Below are positions 51,077 to 60,254 of a stretch of 64,000 nt of DNA, in pieces. Source of the DNA: CBDBBY01 sp965203795 (GTDB taxonomy: Bacteria > Pseudomonadota > Alphaproteobacteria > Rhodobacterales > Rhodobacteraceae); contig OZ241915.1 of assembly GCA_965203795.1 (NCBI GenBank), positions 1,488,001 to 1,552,000 of the forward strand, read 5' to 3'. Below the pieces are notes generated by a model. It was not told where the DNA came from and made no database searches. It saw nothing but the letters and a program-made list of their open reading frames with translations. Numbering within the stretch: position 1 is the stretch's first letter; each line of letters opens with the position of its first letter. A program made the translations under genes and the position numbers.

Positions 51077-52621
51077 CTAGACGAACGAATCCGGCATCGA
51101 ACGCTTCTTCCGGCTGATGAAGTCGTCGATGGCGTCAAGCCGGCCTTGGTCAAGCGCGGGCGCTTCGAACTCTGAAAGCAGCTTGGCCGCCTTCCGCGAA
51201 GCGAGGGCCTCGGTATCCAAGCCGCCGTCCTCGCTCCAAGTCTCGAACGGACGGTAGTCAAGAACGCCGCTCCTCCAGAACGCGGTTTTGAAGTTCGCCT
51301 GCGTGTGGGCGCAGCCAAGGTAATGACCGCCCGGCCCGACTTCCCGGATGGCATCCAGACCTTGGGCGTTCTCGTCCACTGCCACGCCGGCCGCCAGCTT
51401 GTGCAAGGTTCCGAGCTGGTCGGCGTCCATGACGAACTTCTCGTAGGAGGCGACCAAGCCCCCTTCCAGCCAGCCGCAGGCGTGCAGCACGAAGTTCACG
51501 CCCGACAGCAGCGAGCAGTTGAGCGTGTTCGCGGATTCGTACGCCGCCTGGGCGTCGGGAAGCTTGGAACCGCATAGCGCGCCGCCTGAGCGAAACGGCA
51601 GGTTCAGCCGCCGGGCCAGCTGCGCCGCCCCGTACACGACCTGCGAAGCCTCCGGCGTGCCGAACGTCGGCGCTCCCGAATTCATGTCGATCGACATGAC
51701 GAACGCACCGAACACGGCAGGCGCCCCCGGCCTGATCAGCTGGTAGTAGGCGATGCCCGCAAGAACTTCGGCCAACACCTGGGTCAGCGTTCCGGCGACG
51801 GCGACCGGTGCCATCGCGCCGCCGACAATGAATGGCGAGACCACGCAGGCCTGGTTCGCGGCCGCGTACTCCTCCAGCGCCCCCATCATGACCGCGTCGA
51901 AGGTCAGCGGCGAGTTGATGTTGATCAGAGAAAGCAGAACGGCGTTCTCGTCGACGAACCCGTCCCCGAACAGAAGTTTCGCGATTTCCACTGAATCGGC
52001 GGCCCTGGACCGCTCGGTGACCGAGCCCATGAAGGGCTTGTCTGAGAGCGCGATGTGGGCGCGCAGCATGTCGAGATGGCGCTTGTTCACGGGCAAGTCG
52101 GTGGGCTCGCAGACCGTTCCGCCGGAATGGTGAAGCCAGTTCGACATGTATCCGAGCTTCACGAACGACTGGAAATCCTTGATCGTCGCGTATCTCCTCC
52201 CGCCTTCGCGGTCCCGGACGAAGGGCGGCCCGTAGACCGGCGCGAGCACAAGGTTCCGCCCGCCGATGGTGACGGATTTCGACGGATTCCTGGCGTGCTG
52301 GGTGAATACCGCAGGCGCGGTCGAGCAGAGCGATCTCGCCAATCCGCGCGGAATCCTCACGCGCTCGCCGTCGATCTCGGCCCCTGCTTCCTTCCAAAGC
52401 CGGAGCGCCCGAGGATTGTCCAGGAAGTTCACGCCGATCTCTTCGAGCACCAGGTCGGCGTTCCATTCGATGAGTTCCAGCGCCTCCGGCGAAAGCAGCT
52501 CGAAATTCGGGATGTTCCTTTCGATGAACTTCGCCGTTTCGATTCGGATCCGGGTACGCTCGGCGCGCTTCGCCGCGCCGCCGCCCCTCCTTCCTCGCGA
52601 GCTGCCGACTCTTCGGCTCAT
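51077..52621 (-). CDS. MttB-superfamily methyltransferase (non-pyrrolysine)
   Basis: A 514-residue homologue of trimethylamine methyltransferase MttB. The barrel is complete and read through without an in-frame amber, so this is a non-pyrrolysine member; characterised ones demethylate quaternary amines such as glycine betaine via a corrinoid protein. Typical segments are LLSPEALELIEWNADLVLEEIGV, LAPVYGPPFVRDREGGRR and REVGPGGHYLGCAHTQANF. The arginine-rich N-terminus (SRRVGSSRGRRGGGAAKR) is not a signal peptide. No MttC-like corrinoid protein or reactivase adjoins, so the methyl acceptor is unknown. The gene is common in marine alphaproteobacteria. Confidence 0.88.
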   Translation of the reverse strand: MSRRVGSSRGRRGGGAAKRAERTRIRIETAKFIERNIPNFELLSPEALELIEWNADLVLEEIGVNFLDNPRALRLWKEAGAEIDGERVRIPRGLARSLCSTAPAVFTQHARNPSKSVTIGGRNLVLAPVYGPPFVRDREGGRRYATIKDFQSFVKLGYMSNWLHHSGGTVCEPTDLPVNKRHLDMLRAHIALSDKPFMGSVTERSRAADSVEIAKLLFGDGFVDENAVLLSLININSPLTFDAVMMGALEEYAAANQACVVSPFIVGGAMAPVAVAGTLTQVLAEVLAGIAYYQLIRPGAPAVFGAFVMSIDMNSGAPTFGTPEASQVVYGAAQLARRLNLPFRSGGALCGSKLPDAQAAYESANTLNCSLLSGVNFVLHACGWLEGGLVASYEKFVMDADQLGTLHKLAAGVAVDENAQGLDAIREVGPGGHYLGCAHTQANFKTAFWRSGVLDYRPFETWSEDGGLDTEALASRKAAKLLSEFEAPALDQGRLDAIDDFISRKKRSMPDSFV

Positions 52622-52815
52622 GTGGGTCCTCGTGGGATGGGTTGCGAAGTCGCCTGATTACAGCACACAACCCCGCCCGCTTCCATTGAAATCGCCCGGA
52701 GGCGGCTTCCAACCGCCGGAAACGATGCCGCTCGCGCAATCGTGGATTCTTCCGGGCATCCGTGGTTAGGGAACGTTCGGCGCACGGCGGCAAGCGGAGG
52801 TCGCGCGGCAGCACG

Positions 52816-54384
52816 ATGAAGTCCGGCCCGCACAAGCGGATGCTGATCGTCGACTTTGGCGGACAGCTCACCCAGCTGATCGCAAGGCGGCTGCGCGAGG
52901 CAGGCGTTTACTGCGAAATCAAGCCTTTCCAGCTGGTTTCGGCCAAGTTCCTTCGGGAGGAGTTCAAGCCCGGCGCGATCGTGCTTTCCGGCGGCCCGGC
53001 CAGCGTCTGCGACGAGGGCTGCCCGCTGCCGCCGCCCGAGCTGTACGAACTCGGCGTACCGGTCCTCGGCATATGCTACGGGCAGCAGGCGATGATGGCC
53101 CAGCTCGGCGGCAAGGTGGTGCGCGGCGGCAAGCGCGAATTCGGAAGAGCGCTGCTTGCCTCGAAAAGCGGCGGGCCCGTGCATCGGCTGTTCGAAGGCA
53201 TGTTCCGGAACGGCGCCGAAACCGTATGGATGTCGCATGGCGATGCGGTCTCCGAACTTGCGCCCGGATTCGAGGCCGTCGCGTCATCGGAAAACGCCCC
53301 GCTCGCGGTGGTCGCCGATTTCGAGCGCAGCTTTGTCGGCGTGCAGTTCCATCCCGAAGCGCATCATACGCCGAACGGCCCGGCGCTCCTTTGGAACTTC
53401 GCCCGCATGGCCGGCTTCAAGGGCGAATGGAACATGGGCCGCTACAAGGACGAGGCGATTGCGCGGGTTCGGGCTCAGGTCGGCTCAGGGCACGTCATCT
53501 GCGCGGTTTCGGGAGGCGTGGATTCGACCGTCACCGCCGCGCTGATTCAGGCGGCGATTCCCGGACGTGTCACCTGCATTTTCGTCGACAGCGGCTTGCT
53601 GCGGAAGGGCGAGGCGGCGAGCGTGACCGGCCTGTTCCGGAAGCATTTCAACATTCCGCTCCGGTTCGCGGACGCGTCCGCCGAGTTTCTTGCCCGCCTC
53701 AAGGGCGTGAAGGATCCCGAGGCCAAGCGGAAAATCATCGGCAGCGCGTTCGTCGACGTGTTCAAGCGGGAGGCGCGCACGATCACGGAAGCGGATTTCC
53801 TTGCGCAAGGAACGCTGTACCCCGATGTCGTCGAGTCCGTCAGCGCATCGGGTGGCCCTTCCAGCACAATCAAGACCCACCACAATGTCGGCGGCCTTCC
53901 CGAGGAGCTTGGATTCGAGCTTGTCGAGCCTCTGCGGTTCTTGTTCAAGGACGAGGTCCGCGCGCTCGGCCGGGAGCTTGGCGTTCCCGAACGATTCATC
54001 GGGCGTCATCCCTCCCCAGGCCCCGGGCTGGCCATCCGCTGCCTGGGCAAGGTCTCACGAAAGAAGCTCCGGATTCTTCGCCGCGCCGATGCGATCTTCC
54101 TTGACCAGATCAAGCGGCACGGCCTTTACGGCGATATCTGGCAGGCGTTCGCAGTGCTGGCACCGGTTCGAACCGTCGGCGTCATGGGCGACGGCAGGAC
54201 CTACGAGCGTGTCTGCGTGCTGCGCGCGGTGACTTCGGTCGACGGCATGACCGCGGACTACTACCGGTTCAGCCATGACTTCCTCGCCGAAACCGCGAAC
54301 AGGATCGTGAACGAGGTCAGCGGCATCAACCGCGTGGCCTACGACATCACGTCCAAGCCTCCGGGAACCATCGAGTGGGAGTGA
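52816..54384 (+). CDS. guaA: GMP synthase (glutamine-hydrolysing)
   Basis: Last step of GMP synthesis from XMP. The 522 residues carry a class I glutamine amidotransferase domain (VLGICYGQQAMM with the catalytic Cys; GVQFHPEAHHT with His and Glu). The ATP-pyrophosphatase P-loop is VSGGVDSTVTAAL, and the C-terminal dimerisation domain ends in NRVAYDITSKPPGTIEWE. ATG 52816 fits the family; the upstream open frame is not conserved. The gene is single and divergent from the methyltransferase gene. Confidence 0.97.
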   Translation: MKSGPHKRMLIVDFGGQLTQLIARRLREAGVYCEIKPFQLVSAKFLREEFKPGAIVLSGGPASVCDEGCPLPPPELYELGVPVLGICYGQQAMMAQLGGKVVRGGKREFGRALLASKSGGPVHRLFEGMFRNGAETVWMSHGDAVSELAPGFEAVASSENAPLAVVADFERSFVGVQFHPEAHHTPNGPALLWNFARMAGFKGEWNMGRYKDEAIARVRAQVGSGHVICAVSGGVDSTVTAALIQAAIPGRVTCIFVDSGLLRKGEAASVTGLFRKHFNIPLRFADASAEFLARLKGVKDPEAKRKIIGSAFVDVFKREARTITEADFLAQGTLYPDVVESVSASGGPSSTIKTHHNVGGLPEELGFELVEPLRFLFKDEVRALGRELGVPERFIGRHPSPGPGLAIRCLGKVSRKKLRILRRADAIFLDQIKRHGLYGDIWQAFAVLAPVRTVGVMGDGRTYERVCVLRAVTSVDGMTADYYRFSHDFLAETANRIVNEVSGINRVAYDITSKPPGTIEWE

Positions 54385-54511
54385 GGCACCCGGCGCGGCA
54401 AGGGGTCCGCGAGCGGTCCGCCGCTCCCGCTGCGCCGTTGCAGGAACTGAAGCGCGCCGGGCAGGAACATGAACCGGCAACGGCCGCCTCTCCCGCGAAG
54501 GCCGGAACGTC

Positions 54512-55390
54512 TTGAGCGATTCGGAATCCAATCCCTTAAGGGCGGCGTTCTGGATGGCCGGCGTCGTGGCGTCCTTCACGATCATGGCGATCGCCGGCCG
54601 GGAGGCCAGCTTCGAACTGGATCCGATCGAGCTTCTGCTCTACCGCTCGATCTTCGGGATCGCGGCCGTGCTGGCAATTTGCGCGGCCAAGAGGCGAATC
54701 GACGACATCCGAACCAGCCGCCTGGGCCTGCACGCCGTCAGGAACATGTTCCATTTCTCCGGCACAGTGCTTTGGTTTTACGCCGTTTTCACGATTCCGC
54801 TGGCGCAGGTGTTCGCGTTCGAGTTCTCCACGCCGCTCTGGGCAGCCGTCCTGGCCCCGTTCTTTCTCGGAGAACGTCTCACTTTGACGCGGAAAGCAAC
54901 AATCGCCGTAGGCTTCGCTGGAATTCTGGTGGTGGCGCGTCCCGGCGCCATGGAGCTGACGCCGGGGGTCGCGGCGGCGGCCTTGTGCGCGGTCGGCTTC
55001 GCCGTCTCCGCAATCGCGACCCGGAGGCTCGTCAGGGACGCGAGCGTGACGTGCATCCTCTTCTGGATGGCGGTGATGCAAACGGCGATCAGCTTGGCCA
55101 TTGCCGGCTTCGACGGCGACATCGCGGTTCCCTCGCGGGCATCCGCCCTGCCCTTGCTGCTGGTGTCGGTCACTGGGCTGACGGCTCACTACTGCCTGAC
55201 GACTGCGCTCAGGCTTGCGCCGGCGGTGGTCGTCATGCCTCTCGATTTCGCGCGGCTGCCGATCATCGCGATCGCAGGAATGATGATTTACGGCGAACCG
55301 CTGGATGCGTTCGTCATTGCCGGGGCGTGCATCATCATGGGCGCCAACTACGTCAACGTCCGGAACGAAGCCAAATCCGCAAGGAAATAG
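54512..55390 (+). CDS. EamA/DMT-family membrane transporter
   Basis: Ten-segment drug/metabolite transporter, 292 residues, with two EamA repeats: the first spans LRAAFWMAGVVASFTIMAIA to VVARPG, the second from PGVAAAALCAVGFAVSAIA to the end. The conserved APFFLGERLT and MMIYGEPLDAF motifs close each half. Members export amino acids, S-adenosylmethionine or other metabolites; the substrate is unknown. It starts at TTG 54512. It may be co-transcribed with the ATPase and metA genes that follow on the same strand. Confidence 0.88.
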   Translation: MSDSESNPLRAAFWMAGVVASFTIMAIAGREASFELDPIELLLYRSIFGIAAVLAICAAKRRIDDIRTSRLGLHAVRNMFHFSGTVLWFYAVFTIPLAQVFAFEFSTPLWAAVLAPFFLGERLTLTRKATIAVGFAGILVVARPGAMELTPGVAAAALCAVGFAVSAIATRRLVRDASVTCILFWMAVMQTAISLAIAGFDGDIAVPSRASALPLLLVSVTGLTAHYCLTTALRLAPAVVVMPLDFARLPIIAIAGMMIYGEPLDAFVIAGACIIMGANYVNVRNEAKSARK

Positions 55391-55506
55391 CCGGCGCAGC
55401 GCCCTGCCCCCGGCCCAGGACCCGCCTGATGCGGGTTGCGGGAATCCAATTGATATCCCGGAGCAAAATGCTCTACTCCGCTCGGATTGGCCGGTGCGAT
55501 GGCAAG

Positions 55507-56379
55507 ATGATCTACAAATCCTCGGCGGAATGGGCCGACGCCGAAGCGAAGCGGGTGCTGCTCCTCGGCATGTCGGGCGTCGGCAAAACGTTCGTGTCCG
55601 ACATCCTGCGAAGGAGCGGCGATTGGTACCACTACTCGATCGATTACAGGATCGGGACCCGGTACATGGGCGAGGAGATCGTCGACAATTTCAAGCGGGA
55701 AGCGATGAAGAACGCGTTTCTTGCGCGTCTGCTGAAGTCGGATTCAATCTACATCGCGTCGAACATCTCCTTCAACAACCTTGAACCGCTTTCCACTTAC
55801 GTCGGAAAGCCAGGCGACCCTGCGCTGGGAGGCATTCCGATTAAGGAATACAAGAGACGGCAAGACCTGCACTTCGATGCCGAGGTCGCGGCGCTTAAGG
55901 ATACAGCGCACTTCATCGACCGCTCGCGGCAAATATACGGCTACAGCAATTTCGTTTGCGATTCCGGAGGGTCGATCTGCGAGGTCGTCGCCCCGGACGA
56001 CCCAGAGGATGAAATCCTGACGCTCCTCAGCCGCCGCCTTCTGCTCGTGTGGATCAACGGCGGCCGCGAAATCGAGGACAGGCTTCTGCGGCGATTCATG
56101 GCCCAGCCGAAGCCGATGTACTACTTGCCCGAGTTCCTTTCGGAGCACTGGATGACGTACTGCGCGGACCGGGGCGTTCGGGATTCTGAAGTCGAGCCGG
56201 ACGACTTCGCCCGCTGGATCTACGCCCGCGCCATGAAGGCCAGAGAACCGAAATACCGCGCGATTGCCCGCAATTGGGGCATCGAGGTCGCGGCGGAGGA
56301 CATCGCTTCGGTGGATTCCGCGGATGCGTTCTGCGGAATCGTCGCGAATGCGCTTGATGCCGCGCGCGGCGGCGCCTGA
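55507..56379 (+). CDS. Conserved P-loop ATPase linked to metA
   Basis: A 290-residue protein with Walker A LLLGMSGVGKT near residue 18 and a conserved following stretch WYHYSIDYRIGTRYMGEEIV. The rest contains IYGYSNFVCDSGGSICEVV and PMYYLPEFLSEHW. I recall close relatives in marine alphaproteobacteria annotated only as ATPase. The fold resembles small nucleotide or cofactor kinases, but function is not known. It lies 17 bases before metA, so co-expression with methionine synthesis is likely. ATG 55507 follows relatives; ATG 55468 has a better ribosome binding site (GGAG) and would add 13 residues. Confidence 0.8.
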   Translation: MIYKSSAEWADAEAKRVLLLGMSGVGKTFVSDILRRSGDWYHYSIDYRIGTRYMGEEIVDNFKREAMKNAFLARLLKSDSIYIASNISFNNLEPLSTYVGKPGDPALGGIPIKEYKRRQDLHFDAEVAALKDTAHFIDRSRQIYGYSNFVCDSGGSICEVVAPDDPEDEILTLLSRRLLLVWINGGREIEDRLLRRFMAQPKPMYYLPEFLSEHWMTYCADRGVRDSEVEPDDFARWIYARAMKAREPKYRAIARNWGIEVAAEDIASVDSADAFCGIVANALDAARGGA

Positions 56380-56396
56380 GCGCACGGCCGGAACGG

Positions 56397-57332
56397 ATGC
56401 CTATCAACATTCCGGAATCCCTGCCCGCCTTCCAAGTGCTCCGGCGCGAGGGCGTGATGGTCATGTCGGAGCGGCGCGCAGCCCGCCAGGACATCCGGCC
56501 GCTGGACATCGGCCTGCTGAACCTCATGCCCAAGAAAATCACGACGGAAACGCAGTTCGCGCGCCTGATCGGCGCGACGCCGCTCCAGATACACCTAACG
56601 CTGATTCGCATGTCGCAGCACAAGTCCAAGACGACCTCCGCCGAACACATGGAGGCGTTCTACATGCCGTTCCAAGAGGTCAGGCACCGCAAATTTGACG
56701 GCCTGATCATCACCGGAGCGCCGGTAGAGCACCTTCCCTTCACGGACGTCACCTACTGGGACGAGCTTCGCGAAGTGTTCGAATGGGCCGAAGCCAACGT
56801 CCATTCGACATTCGGGGTATGCTGGGGCGGTATGGCGATGATCCGCCACTGGTACGGCGTGGACAAGCATCTTCTTGAAGCGAAAGCGTTCGGCTGCTTC
56901 CACCACCGCAATCTGGACCCGGCCTCGCCCTATCTGCGGGGTTTTTCCGATGAATGCGTCATCCCGGTCAGCCGATGGACCGAGGTGCGGCAGGACGAAA
57001 TGGAAGCCACCGGAAAGCTGAAGGTGCTGCTTGGCTCCGACGCGGTCGGGCCCTGCCTGGTCGAAGACCTGGCGCGGAACGCGCTGTACATTTTCAACCA
57101 CTTCGAGTACGACAGCGGGACACTGGCTGAGGAGTACGAGCGCGACGCTTCAAAGGGCGTGCCGATAGAGGTTCCGCGCAACTACTATCCCGACGACGAT
57201 CCCGCCTCCCCACCGAGCAACCGGTGGCGCAGCCACGGCCATCTGCTCTACGGGAACTGGATAAACGAGATCTACCAGTCCGTTCCCTTTGACCAGAGCC
57301 TGATCGGCGCGGACCGGGCGCAGGGCTCCTGA
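56397..57332 (+). CDS. metA: Homoserine O-acetyltransferase of the MetA family
   Basis: Acylates homoserine in methionine synthesis, 311 residues. Catalytic Cys142 is in FGVCWGGMAM, and the His of the triad is in NHFEYD. Residue 111 is Glu in GAPVEHLPF. In this family Glu111 marks acetyl-CoA use and Gly111 succinyl-CoA use, so the product is predicted to be O-acetylhomoserine although the gene is usually annotated as succinyltransferase. It lies 17 bases after the ATPase gene. No SAM riboswitch is seen in the short gaps upstream. Confidence 0.94.
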   Translation: MPINIPESLPAFQVLRREGVMVMSERRAARQDIRPLDIGLLNLMPKKITTETQFARLIGATPLQIHLTLIRMSQHKSKTTSAEHMEAFYMPFQEVRHRKFDGLIITGAPVEHLPFTDVTYWDELREVFEWAEANVHSTFGVCWGGMAMIRHWYGVDKHLLEAKAFGCFHHRNLDPASPYLRGFSDECVIPVSRWTEVRQDEMEATGKLKVLLGSDAVGPCLVEDLARNALYIFNHFEYDSGTLAEEYERDASKGVPIEVPRNYYPDDDPASPPSNRWRSHGHLLYGNWINEIYQSVPFDQSLIGADRAQGS

Positions 57333-57486
57333 AGCAGTGCGAGGCGACCCTCCGCCGGATGCATCCTATTCCCGGGGCGGCGAGGCTGCTCCGAGGCCTC
57401 GGCCGTGTCGGCCGCGCTCTGCGTTCCAGGGGTTGCAAGCGCACCTTCTTGAACGCGATTGATGAATTGTCGCCAAAGGTGGCAAG

Positions 57487-57783
57487 TTAATTCAGCGCGC
57501 TATGGGCGATGCACAGCGCATAATGGTTGTCTACATGCTGCGGAGGCCGTTGACGCTCCTCGCGCTTCGGAAGATTAAGAAACTTCTTCGGCCAATTTAA
57601 GCTTGGATTGAAGATTGGATCGCCCGGCGACACCAGGTAAGCCTCAAGGGCGCGATGAGCTACGATTCCAATATCGCATGCCAAGGCGAGATCAGACCCA
57701 CCGTTATCGCCCTGCCCCGCCGCCGAAGTTGGGTTCCGGCGAAAATGGTATATGTTTCGGGCCGCCCGGTAAGCGCATTTCCT
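57487..57783 (-). pseudogene. Possible C-terminal fragment of an unknown gene
   Basis: An open minus-strand frame of 98 codons from a TAG at 57784-57786 to the stop at 57487. Its second half (LALACDIGIVAHRALEAYL, FNPSLNWPKKFLNLPKREE, VDNHYALCIAHSALN) has the composition of a real protein. There is no good start codon, only a TTG at 57684. I do not recognise it. It lies just downstream of the ietS pseudogene and may be the 3' end of a decayed gene. Confidence 0.3.
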
Positions 57784-57835
57784 CTAAGTCGTAAATGCTC
57801 CAGAAGTGGCTATTTTGGTGAAAGGTTGCCGGTCA

Positions 57836-60233
57836 TCAATTTTCGACTTCAGCCGGAATGCCTATCTGGTTGGCGACCTCGGCGTAGAGATCCACATTGG
57901 TTTCCGGTGCCCTGATGCTGACGATCAAGGCGTATCGTGCCGACCGATTGTATTGAGCAAGCGCGGGGCGGGTCCGCCACCATCCCAGCGCGGGATATAT
58001 TGCGACGAATTCACGGCTCGCAAGATCTGCGGCAGTGCCCCGCCAGATATCACCGTGCAACGAGCCTCTGTGCCGTGCCCGCGAACCAATTCGCCAAGCC
58101 GGGTCCGCGTCATTCGGATAGGTTCCTTCCTCTTCTGTCCGTGCCGCGGCATTAATCCGGCCGACGAATGCGTCAACGTGTTCGAGAGGGCGTTTGACTT
58201 CGAATCGCAGACCATGAGATTGATACCGATAGCGCGAGCGAACGCCTCGCGACGACGGGTTGGGTTCGATGAAGTAGGATAGCGTCACCCGCATTTCTAC
58301 GGGCGTTTCACCGAGCGCTTCAAGAGCTTCGATCGGCCACGGAAGGTGATGGATGTGCATATCGCGATTGGAAGGTGCGTTGCCGGCGTCTCGCTTGTAG
58401 GGCTGTAGGCTTTCTTGAACGACCATGGTCAGTGAATTTGCGGCGCTCCACAGCGCGCGGTCGAGATCCGGACAGCCGAATCCACATCTCCGCAACAGCT
58501 TCACATAGTCAGTCTTCGACGGATTTTTGTTCGCGGGCAGGAATGCCGTCCGCATTGCATCAGTCCATTCAGCCGAATGCACGATCAACGCGCGGACCGT
58601 CTCGGGCCACAAATTCGGATAGACCGCCATCACTTGGGCTGCCATGCGAGAGGCGAGCGCGGTCGCCGCGCTGGTTCCGGCAGTTGTTGTGAAATACCGT
58701 GCGGGCGTCCGGTGATGCGTAGTCAGCAGGCTCAAGCTCGGAAACGCTGAAGCGCTTATCGTGTCTATCGCGGCGTTGCCGCCTTCGAACACAACGTCGG
58801 GCTTCAGCGGCCATGGCGAAGGCCACGTGATCGAAGTCGTGCTGAACGGGCTGAGCCCGCCCGCATCTGCAATTGGGGCAAAGTCGACCGCATCCGGCTC
58901 TGTAATCCGCACAAAGCTGGTGCAGGCGCCGACGGTAAGTGCGTTCCAAGCTTGTGCCGGATCGTGCACGCCGTCAGTATCATTGCTATCGGGATATTCT
59001 GCCCAAGCTTCCAATCCCATGACGTTCCCGGCGGAAACGACCATCAATCGCGGCGTTTCGCCCTCGAAATCGGCATCCGCGGCAAGCGAGTCGAGTGCTG
59101 CCGACCACGCGGACGGACGGCCCCGATCCCGATTGTCGGCGGCCGTTACGGCCATGCCAAAGACCCTGCGCCGATCCGGAGCGGCGATCTCGGGTCTGGC
59201 GACGGCTTCCTTGGTCAGGTATCCATGATGGTGAGCGTCGGTTCCGGTTGCGCCGCCGCGAGGCAGTAGCTTTGCCGATTCCAAAAGGTGGTCGACTTTC
59301 ACCGGGGCGCTGCTGGCAAGAAGATCCGTCAAATTGCCTGCGAGCGCCAACCCTGCCATCTGCGTTCCATGGCCGTCGTTGTCGGCGGTTCCCCACGCGG
59401 GTTCCACCGTGTGCAGACCTGCGGCAGCAAGCGCGGCGGACAGCAGCGGGTGGCCGCGATTTGCACCGGTGTCGAGAATGCAGATGCGAGGCGCCTCATC
59501 GTCCGCAGACGGATAGCTGGTTCGGGACAAAAGGTCGTCGAGCTATTCCCGTTGTTCGGCGCGTCCCATGGAATCGAAAAACTCTGCCGTCTCCTTTGCC
59601 CTCCGCAGCTCCGCGATGCTGTTAAGCGTCATGATGGATTGCCGCATCCGGTCGGCGGACGCGCGGACTAGCAGCACGGTCCGCTCCGGAAATCGCAGCT
59701 CACCTTGGCCGATCACCATTTCCTGGGCTTCGGCGCTCCGGAGAAAATCGGCGACCGCTGCCGCGCGGTTCGAACGAGCCGGCAGCCAAACTTCCCACCA
59801 GAGCGGCCCTTCATCATCAGCAGGAAAAGCTGCAGGATCGTCGGTCCAAAGCGCTCTGAGGCTCGCGGTGCGAATTCGCGAGATCGCATCGATCAACGTC
59901 CGATTGTCGCGCGGTCGGCCGCGTTTGTCCCGTTTCTCCGCCAAATAATCTCGTATTAGATTTTCGAAGTGAACAAGTTTGCCGTCGGGCACGAAAACTG
60001 TGGCACTGGTGCGATTGTTGCCGTGGCGGACGTTCTGGAGTTCAATCCCTGATTTCTCTCGCGCCAGGCGCACGAAAGCCAACTCAATGTCAGGAAAGCT
60101 CTCGAATTCGACTTGGAGCCCAATTCCTTCATCAATTCCGGCGGATTGCTGAGCTTCGCGAGCGATACGGAATGGTGGCGGTGATGCCGTCAAGAAAGAA
60201 ATGTCGGCGGCGTTCCTCTTTTCCGTTCGCCAT
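57836..60233 (-). pseudogene. ietS: IetS-type subtilisin-like protease, broken by frameshift/deletion and amber
   Basis: Serine protease partner of an AAA ATPase. ATG 60233, 21 bases after the ietA stop, opens MANGKEERRRHFFLDGITAT but ends at TGA after 33 codons. Family similarity resumes in another frame at AQQSAGIDEGIGLQVEFESF; a linker seems deleted there. That frame runs to an in-frame TAG at 59545-59543, in the context MGRAEQRE-stop-LDDLLSR, where related proteins have Trp (TGG to TAG). It then continues through a complete S8 domain with Asp in ICILDTGANRGHP, His in DNDGHGTQMAGL and Ser in TTAGTSAATALASRM. The protease domain is intact but lacks a normal start, so the gene is probably inactive. 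Confidence 0.85.
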
Positions 60234-60254
60234 TCCGCAGACGGAACCCTGAAA

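Noticed and set aside
51077..52621. Pyrrolysine-dependent trimethylamine methyltransferase
   Set aside because: The MttB-like frame is complete with no internal TAG, and no pyl genes are in the window.
54160..54180. tRNA T-loop-like GGTTCGAACC
   Set aside because: It lies inside guaA coding sequence with no cloverleaf around it.
57836..60233. Amber suppression as a general decoding feature
   Set aside because: TAG is the natural stop of xsc and pta, and the ietS gene also has an unrelated frameshift, so decay explains the TAG better.
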